A stretch of 18,862 nucleotides of DNA, taken from NCBI GenBank assembly GCA_029068025.1, contig JAIEDJ010000135.1, positions 1-18,862 of the forward strand. The letters are read 5' to 3'. The stretch is from Oscillospiraceae bacterium. Lineage in GTDB: Bacteria; Bacillota; Clostridia; Oscillospirales; Ruminococcaceae. The notes under the pieces were generated by a model. That model did no database searches. It was given only the letters and a program-made list of their open reading frames with translations, and was not told where the DNA came from. Positions 14,277-18,862 of the stretch are shown in pieces; position 1 is the stretch's first letter; each line of letters opens with the position of its first letter. A program made the translations under genes and the position numbers.

Positions 14277-14897
14277 TCAGCCCTTTTCTTTATTCTCCGC
14301 TTCCTGCGCCGCTTGCGCCGACTCGTCCAGCCTGCGTGCGGAATTCTCCAGTCTGTCTTGCTCATGCGGACGCAGCTTCCTGTTGATCAGCCGTATCAGC
14401 AGATACACAGGCACCGAAAACAAAATAGCTCCGCCATATGCCGGAAGTATCACCAGCCTGAATGAGATCACGCTGTCCGCACCTTCCCACACCCAATGAA
14501 GAAATACCAGATCCAGAAACGCCATAACTATCGCCGCAACTGCATTCATAACCAGATGCGACAACAGATTCACCTTGATCAGAAACCGCGAGATCAGCGA
14601 AATCACAGGACATATACACAGCAGCCACAGCGCCGAGAACCCCGCTACCGAAACGCCGTTCGCCATATCCAGCATAAGCCCGCAAAACGTACCGAACACT
14701 CCCGCCGCAAGATCGCCCTCATACATAGCGACCGCAGTCGCCAGCGGGATTATAAGCAGCGGACAAAATCCTCTGATCAGCGGATTTATCTCAAAAATAT
14801 AAAATAAAAGCAAGGCAGCGGAATACAGAAACCAGCGCAGAAAACTGCGCAGCATCATTCGGCGTGACCGGGCCTTGCTCCCCAGAATCTTTTTCAT
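14277..14897 (-). CDS. mreD: Rod shape-determining protein MreD
   Basis: Small integral membrane protein of the elongation complex, usually encoded directly after mreC. The 206 residues form about five or six hydrophobic helices between about 20 and 170, followed by a charged Arg/Glu/Gln/Ala-rich tail (about 170-206) that is longer than usual. The stretch GVFGTFCGLMLDMANGVSVAG resembles the conserved G..G...D....... loop of MreD proteins. Assignment rests on hydrophobic profile, size and position between mreC and PBP2. AAGGA upstream of the ATG abuts the end of the duplicated 80-base repeat that separates it from mreC. Confidence 0.88.
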   Translation of the reverse strand: MKKILGSKARSRRMMLRSFLRWFLYSAALLLFYIFEINPLIRGFCPLLIIPLATAVAMYEGDLAAGVFGTFCGLMLDMANGVSVAGFSALWLLCICPVISLISRFLIKVNLLSHLVMNAVAAIVMAFLDLVFLHWVWEGADSVISFRLVILPAYGGAILFSVPVYLLIRLINRKLRPHEQDRLENSARRLDESAQAAQEAENKEKG

Positions 14898-14906
14898 TGA
14901 ATTTCC

Positions 14907-15066
14907 TTATTTAAAATTTCGGTTTCCGCGCCCTCACTCCCTGCGCTCCGCTTCGCTGCACTCGGTCGTGCCGCGTAAACCGATCATTATTTAAAATTTC
15001 GGTTTCCGCGCCCTCACTCCCTGCGCTCCACTTCGCTGCACTCGGTCGTGCCGCGTAAACCGATCA
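14907..15066 (+). repeat. 80-base tandem duplication between mreC and mreD
   Basis: Two head-to-tail copies, 14907-14986 and 14987-15066, differ at one base only (G at 14950, A at 15030). Each copy can fold: CGGTTT-C-CGCG near its left end pairs with CGCG-T-AAACCG near its right end, around a CTCCGCTTCGC-type loop. The second copy includes the TGA stop of mreC, and the first ends at the mreD ribosome binding site. The ends (TTATTTAAAATTTC) resemble the main element's TTTAAA...AATTTC end. The near identity means a recent duplication or ongoing correction. Confidence 0.92.
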
Positions 15067-15927
15067 TTCATCCAGCTCAAATGGTATTCCCTTGCCGCTG
15101 AAATCGGTTATAACAAACACCGAGGTCACTGTGCGCACGTCCTGAGTAAGCTCTATGACCGCGTGCTTGGAAAATCCGTTCGGATCGTCATAGATCTCTT
15201 TAACAATGCCCACCTGAACGTCATCCGGAAACAATCCGCTCTTTCCTGAGGTGAAAATAATATCCCCCTCACGGATATCGGCGTCCTTGAGAATATTGCT
15301 CATAAGACAAAGTCCCTGCTGAGCCGAGTTTATGTCGTTCTCAAGCACACCCGTGGTTTTCGAGCGCATTGTATACACTCCGACGTTCACCTGCGGACTG
15401 AGAACGGTCGTGACCTTCGCGTAATTGTCGGCAATTGAGGTCACTCTTCCCACAAGACCCACCGACGTTATAACGGGATCTCCCTCCGAAATGCCGCTGG
15501 TCTTGCCTTTATTTATAGTAAATCCGCAGTATATGTCGTTAGAGTTTCTGCCGATAACAGCGCACGGTTCGGAGAAAATAAAGTCCTCGCTGCGCTCCTT
15601 GAGCTCCAGCATCTCACGGAGCTGATCGTTCTCCTGCTTAAGGGAATCAAAGTCCATCGTATGCTTGTACATTTCCGCGAGCTCCGCTGAGAGCCTTTCA
15701 TTCTCGCTCTTGTATTTATCGGCGTTCACCAGCTTGTCAATGAACCCCGAAACGCCGTTGGAGATGGCGTTGGCGGCGCTTACAAACGGATAAGTGATCG
15801 TGCTGATGATCTGCTCGGGCGCGGTCTGTGTGCCGATCGTAACGGCAACATATGTCATAAGACCCAGCAGCAGCGCCGCAATGCAGATAAGTATCCTAAA
15901 TTTGACGCTGTGAAAAAATTCCTTCAT
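15064..15927 (-). CDS. mreC: Rod shape-determining protein MreC
   Basis: Bitopic membrane protein that links cytoplasmic MreB filaments to PBP2 outside the membrane. The 287-residue length is typical. A single transmembrane helix lies at about 10-30, and a coiled coil at about 68-112 is rich in Glu, Lys and Leu. The beta-barrel core follows, with the family motifs VIGRNSNDIYCGFTINKG, GDPVITSVGLVGRV and SGLFPDDVQVGIV. The ATG at 15927 is 18 bases after the mreB stop. Its ribosome binding site (GGTAAG) is weak, so coupling to mreB translation is likely. Confidence 0.95.
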   Translation of the reverse strand: MKEFFHSVKFRILICIAALLLGLMTYVAVTIGTQTAPEQIISTITYPFVSAANAISNGVSGFIDKLVNADKYKSENERLSAELAEMYKHTMDFDSLKQENDQLREMLELKERSEDFIFSEPCAVIGRNSNDIYCGFTINKGKTSGISEGDPVITSVGLVGRVTSIADNYAKVTTVLSPQVNVGVYTMRSKTTGVLENDINSAQQGLCLMSNILKDADIREGDIIFTSGKSGLFPDDVQVGIVKEIYDDPNGFSKHAVIELTQDVRTVTSVFVITDFSGKGIPFELDE

Positions 15928-15945
15928 AACTTACCGCGATCCGTA

Positions 15946-16965
15946 TCAGTAAATAGTCTCGTCCTCGCTGAGAACGTCCTCCAGCTTATCGATGTTTTCG
16001 AGAACCTTTCCCGTGCCGTCCGCAACGCAGTCAAGCGGTCTTTCGGCGATCTTTACGGGCATTCCCGTCTCCTCATGGATCAGCCTGTCCAAGCCGCGCA
16101 GCAGCGCACCGCCGCCCGCGAGCATGATACCGCTCTCGATGATATCCGCCGCAAGCTCGGGAGGACACTTCTCAAGCGTAGTCTTGATAGCCTCGATAAC
16201 GTGACCCAGCGGCTCTGACAGCGCCTCGCGTATCTCCATAGAGGTGATGGTTATGTTCTCGGGCAGACCGTTAAGAAGGTTACGGCCCTTGATGTCCATA
16301 ACAGGCTCGTTTTCATCCATCTGGAACGCGGAACCGATACCCGTCTTGATGTTCTCGGCGGTTCTCTCACCGATAAGCAGATTGTATTTTTTCTTGATGT
16401 AGTTGATGATAGCGGATTCAAACTCATCACCCGCCACTCTGACCGAACGCGCGGTAACGATACCGCCCAGCGATATAATAGCGACCTCGCTCGTACCGCC
16501 GCCGATGTCGACGATCATGCTGCCGACTGGCTCCGCAACGGGAAGACCCGCGCCGATAGCCGCCGCCATAGGCTCCTCGATAATGGAAACGCGCTTTGCT
16601 CCGGCCTGCTGAGCGGCCTCCTTAACGGCTCTGCGCTCTACCTCGGTAACTCCCGACGGAATGCAGATAATAACACGTGCCTTGCCCTTGCCCTTAAGCG
16701 CTTTCTTGATAAACTGACTGAGCATGATAGAGGTCATGTCAAAGTCCGCGATAACGCCGTCCTTAAGCGGGCGGACAGCGGTGATGGAGCCGGGCGTACG
16801 TCCGATAACGTCCTTAGCCTCCTGACCGACATAGCGCACCTGCCCTGCCTTCTTATCGACCGCGACCACGGACGGTTCGCGGAGAATTATTCCCTTGCCG
16901 CGCATATAAACCAGCGTATTAGCCGTACCAAGGTCGATACCGATATCTCTGTTGATCCCAAACAT
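15946..16965 (-). CDS. mreB: Rod shape-determining protein MreB
   Basis: Bacterial actin homologue that forms membrane-bound filaments guiding side-wall synthesis. The 339-residue protein has all actin-fold nucleotide motifs: phosphate 1 DIGIDLGTANTLVY, phosphate 2 DIGGGTSEVAIISLGG, and the adenosine motif GIMLAGGGALLRGLD. IEEPMAAAIGAGLPV is the conserved interdomain segment. The ATG at 16965 (MFGINRD) is preferred over the TTG three bases upstream; GGAGG lies nine bases before it. It is the first gene of mreB-mreC-mreD-PBP2, behind a strong promoter. Confidence 0.98.
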   Translation of the reverse strand: MFGINRDIGIDLGTANTLVYMRGKGIILREPSVVAVDKKAGQVRYVGQEAKDVIGRTPGSITAVRPLKDGVIADFDMTSIMLSQFIKKALKGKGKARVIICIPSGVTEVERRAVKEAAQQAGAKRVSIIEEPMAAAIGAGLPVAEPVGSMIVDIGGGTSEVAIISLGGIVTARSVRVAGDEFESAIINYIKKKYNLLIGERTAENIKTGIGSAFQMDENEPVMDIKGRNLLNGLPENITITSMEIREALSEPLGHVIEAIKTTLEKCPPELAADIIESGIMLAGGGALLRGLDRLIHEETGMPVKIAERPLDCVADGTGKVLENIDKLEDVLSEDETIY

Positions 16966-17040
16966 CAAAATTGTCCTCCGAATATTTATTATTTTTTAGT
17001 TAGTATAATTAAGTAAAATAGCAATCATATACCACATTAG

Positions 17041-17069
17041 ATTATAACATTATTTTCGCCAAATTGCAA
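17041..17069 (-). promoter_or_regulatory. Sigma A-type promoter of the mre operon
   Basis: On the minus strand TTGCAA (17069-17064) and a perfect TATAAT (17046-17041) are separated by 17 bases. Transcription would start near 17034, about 70 bases before the mreB ATG. The leader is A+T-rich without an obvious structure. Confidence 0.85.
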
Positions 17070-17183
17070 TATATTATTTATCTAAAATTTTCAAAAAATG
17101 AGCTTTTTTTCGGCATTTTAACGAAAACATTCACCATATGCAAGTTACAGTGAACATTAAGCGTGCTAATAAATCTTTGAAAT

Positions 17184-17361
17184 GTTGATCTTGGCTGGTT
17201 TTAAAATGTTGACGAGGGGCTGTTGATTTAAAAGAAATTTCAAAACCGGGCAACACTTCGTGTTGCCCTAGCCAATCCCCCTCGGCTCCGCGCCTTCGGC
17301 GCTGCACCGAGTGGAATTGCTTTTTGAAATTTCTCCTGCGCGTTTAAAATGTTGATCTTGG
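17184..17361 (+). repeat. Hairpin element copy D
   Basis: The core is 17233-17334, with perfect terminal repeats AGAAATTTCAAAA (17233-17245) and TTTTGAAATTTCT (17322-17334). The first hairpin pairs GGGCAACAC (17248-17256) with GTGTTGCCC (17260-17268), followed by CTAGCC. The second hairpin (CAAT...ATTG) pairs at 11 of 13 positions and has an inner GCGCC-TTC-GGCGC stem. Flanking motifs GTTGATCTTGG occur at 17184-17194 and 17351-17361. It lies upstream of the mreB promoter and is inverted relative to copy E. Confidence 0.88.
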
Positions 17362-17530
17362 CGTGAGTACTTGTGCTCAAATTTAGCACGCGGTTCTCGG
17401 CTATAAAGCAAAATAATATCAACACTTTACCAACACAGCAAAGCCACAGTGGTCGTGCTTTTGGCAGAATGCTCAAATAAACCAAACAGATAAGAAAACA
17501 ACATTTTTTATAAGCGCTTTGCAAACAGAA
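17362..17530. other. Gene-free segment between inverted copies D and E
   Basis: No credible gene is present; the open frames seen are translations of the repeats. A small hairpin GTGCT...AGCAC lies near 17373-17389. Otherwise the sequence is A+T-rich and shows nothing I can name. Being bounded by inverted near-identical copies, it could be flipped by recombination. Confidence 0.5.
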
Positions 17531-17557
17531 ACTCCCCGCCGTTAATAGGCAGGGAGT
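17531..17557 (-). terminator. Terminator-like hairpin, second copy
   Basis: ACTCCC-C-GCC (17531-17540) pairs with GGC-A-GGGAGT (17548-17557). On the minus strand TTTCTGTTTG follows. It is closely similar to the hairpin after ackA at 17821-17849, which it matches in stem sequence. The two hairpins flank copy E, so this looks like a duplicated ackA terminator. Confidence 0.5.
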
Positions 17558-17583
17558 CAGTCTGTAGAAAAAGTTGTTTTATG

Positions 17584-17793
17584 CCAAGATCAACAATTTA
17601 AACACGCAGGAGAAATTTCAAAAAGCAGTCCCGCTCGGCGGAGCGGAGCGCGAAGCGCGGAGCGGAGCCGAACGGGACTGGCTAGGGCAGGGCGCAGCCC
17701 TGCCCGGTTTTGAAATTTCTTTTAAATCAACAGCCCCTCGTCAACATTTTAAAACCAGCCGAGAACAACGTTATAAAACCAGCCAAGATCAAC
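17584..17793 (-). repeat. Hairpin element copy E, inverted
   Basis: The core is 17611-17720 with perfect 13-base terminal repeats (17611-17623 and 17708-17720). The first hairpin pairs GGGCAGGGC (17685-17693) with GCCCTGCCC (17697-17705). The second pairs CAGT...ACTG with all 13 positions matched, one of them a G-U type pair. Flanking CCAAGATCAAC occurs at 17584-17594 and 17783-17793, and an extra 24-base unit adds CGAGAACAAC at 17760-17769. It is the only copy oriented against the others. Confidence 0.88.
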
Positions 17794-17820
17794 ATTTTAA
17801 AGGTTTTTTCTACAAACCAA

Positions 17821-17849
17821 AACTCCCTGCCATTGACAGACAGGGAGTT
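17821..17849 (-). terminator. Terminator after ackA
   Basis: AACTCCCTG (17821-17829) pairs with CAGGGAGTT (17841-17849) in nine perfect pairs with an 11-base loop. On the minus strand TTTTGGTTTG follows, a modest T-rich tail. It lies 35 bases after the ackA stop codon. Confidence 0.65.
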
Positions 17850-17883
17850 CCAACGCGCACAGCGCGACCTTAACCGTTTATTA

Positions 17884-18862
17884 TCACTTGTTCTCAACCA
17901 GCGCCTTGGTATCGCGTGCGATAAGCAGCTCCTCGTTGGTGGGAACCACCCAGACCTCTACCTTGCTGTCGGGAGCGGAGATCTTCAGCAGCTTGCCGCG
18001 CTGACCCTCGTTCGCCTTATCGTCAAACTTGATTCCGAGATATTCCATATCGTGGCAAACATCCGCGCGGAGATCGTCGGAGTTCTCGCCGATGCCGCCC
18101 GTGAACAGAACAGCGTCCAGACCGTTCATAACAGCCGCATAAGAACCGATATACTTCTTGATCTGATAACGCAGCATCTCGCCCGCGAGAATAGCCCGCT
18201 TGTCGCCCTTAGCGGCAGCGGCAATAATATCGCGGTTATCGCTGGAAATGCCGGAAACGCCGAGGAAACCCGACTTCTTGTTGAGATAGTCGCTCGTCTC
18301 GGAGGGGCTGAGTCCCAGCTTGTTCTGAATATACGTTACAGCCGACGGGTCAACGCTGCCCGAGCGCGTTCCCATAAGAACACCGTCCAGAGGAGTGAAG
18401 CCCATGGTCGTGTCAACGGACTTTCCGCCATCTACCGCGGTGATGGATGAACCGTTGCCGAGGTGGCAGGAAACGATCTTAAGATCCTTGATATCCTTGC
18501 CCATAGCGTCCGCCAGAGCCTGGGAAACAAATCTGTGAGAGGTGCCGTGGAAACCGTATTTTCTTACGTGGAACTTCTCATAGCACTCATACGGCATACC
18601 AAACATAAACGCCTTTTCGGGCATGGTCTGATGGAACGCGGTATCAAAAACGGCAACCTGGGGAGTGCCCTCGGGAAGAACCTTCTTGCATGCTCTCAGC
18701 GCCAGAGCGTGCGGGTGATTGTGTACGGGAGCCAGCTCCGAAAGATCGTCGATCTGCTGAATGACCTCGTCGGTAACGATCGTGGTCTTGCTGAAGTTCT
18801 CGCCGCCGTGAACAACTCTATGACCTACAGCGCCGATCTCGTCCATAGACTTGATAACAGCC
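17884..18862 (-). CDS. ackA: Acetate kinase, 5' end outside window
   Basis: Transfers phosphate between acetyl phosphate and ADP, yielding acetate and ATP, the last step of the phosphotransacetylase-acetate kinase pathway. The visible 325 residues cover all but about the first 80 of a normal 400-residue enzyme. Conserved blocks in order are VGHRVVHGGE, VFDTAFHQTMP, KYGFHGTSHRFVS (catalytic His region), SCHLGNGSSITAVDGGKSVD, TPLDGVLMGTRSGSVDPS (conserved Arg), FTGGIGENSDDLRADVC and VVPTNEELLIARDT (conserved Glu). The open frame runs to the window edge, so the Met at 18846 is internal. Translation ends with TGA followed directly by TAA. A terminator hairpin follows. Its partner gene pta may lie upstream, outside the window. 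Confidence 0.97.
   Translation of the reverse strand, partial: AVIKSMDEIGAVGHRVVHGGENFSKTTIVTDEVIQQIDDLSELAPVHNHPHALALRACKKVLPEGTPQVAVFDTAFHQTMPEKAFMFGMPYECYEKFHVRKYGFHGTSHRFVSQALADAMGKDIKDLKIVSCHLGNGSSITAVDGGKSVDTTMGFTPLDGVLMGTRSGSVDPSAVTYIQNKLGLSPSETSDYLNKKSGFLGVSGISSDNRDIIAAAAKGDKRAILAGEMLRYQIKKYIGSYAAVMNGLDAVLFTGGIGENSDDLRADVCHDMEYLGIKFDDKANEGQRGKLLKISAPDSKVEVWVVPTNEELLIARDTKALVENK

Noticed and set aside
16966..16968. TTG start for mreB three bases upstream
   Set aside because: The ATG at 16965 gives the typical MFG start and still has a good ribosome binding site distance.
1781..17793. Insertion sequences carrying a transposase
   Set aside because: The repeat elements are 100-210 bases long and encode nothing; no transposase gene was seen anywhere in the window.
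17240..17873. Open frames on both strands in the ackA-mreB gap
   Set aside because: They translate the hairpin elements D and E and show similar peptides only because the repeats are similar; no ribosome binding site or protein family fits.

Overview
The window looks like the chromosome of a spore-forming member of the Clostridia, probably an Oscillospiraceae/Ruminococcaceae-type gut bacterium. This is inferred from a GerA-type germinant receptor locus, Gram-positive style lipoproteins and ribosome binding sites, an mreBCD-PBP2 cluster followed by a minD-like gene and mgsA, and roughly balanced base composition. Every supported gene is on the minus strand, so transcription runs from high to low coordinates. 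No tRNA, rRNA, CRISPR array, transposase or phage gene was seen.

From high to low coordinates: acetate kinase (ackA, cut by the window end); about 900 bases without a gene, holding two inverted copies of a hairpin repeat and a strong promoter; the cell-shape operon mreB-mreC-mreD-PBP2, closed by a terminator; a second unit with its own promoter, minD-like, mgsA, recO and mutS2; a promoter-driven, probably single gene for a membrane-anchored DHHW-family protein, closed by a terminator; a single lipoprotein gene of unknown function; and the germinant receptor operon gerAA-gerAB-gerAC, which runs off the left end.

The genes are mostly ordinary housekeeping. MreB, MreC, MreD and PBP2 make up the cylindrical cell-wall synthesis machine. 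RecO and MutS2 act in recombination and DNA or ribosome quality control. MgsA and AckA act in glycolytic overflow. GerAA/AB/AC would sense germinants in the spore inner membrane. Two proteins deviate from their families: MgsA has Asn where the E. coli enzyme has Asp101, and the MinD-like ATPase lacks both the C-terminal membrane-targeting helix and the PAGIE motif and has no minC beside it.

The most unusual content is between the genes. At least five copies of one hairpin element (1781-1965, 3608-3793, 9382-9517, 17184-17361, and inverted at 17584-17793) carry the same 13-base terminal inverted repeat, exact in four copies and degenerate in one. Their internal hairpin arms differ in sequence but stay paired. 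Related hairpin units form an 80-base tandem duplication between mreC and mreD (14907-15066), and another inverted-repeat element lies between minD and mgsA (11036-11134). A 40-base tandem array (9531-9700) shares a GTTGNTCTTGG motif with the flanks of the main element. Several copies sit inside operons and end exactly at the Shine-Dalgarno sequence of the next gene. This family is the best candidate here for something not yet described.
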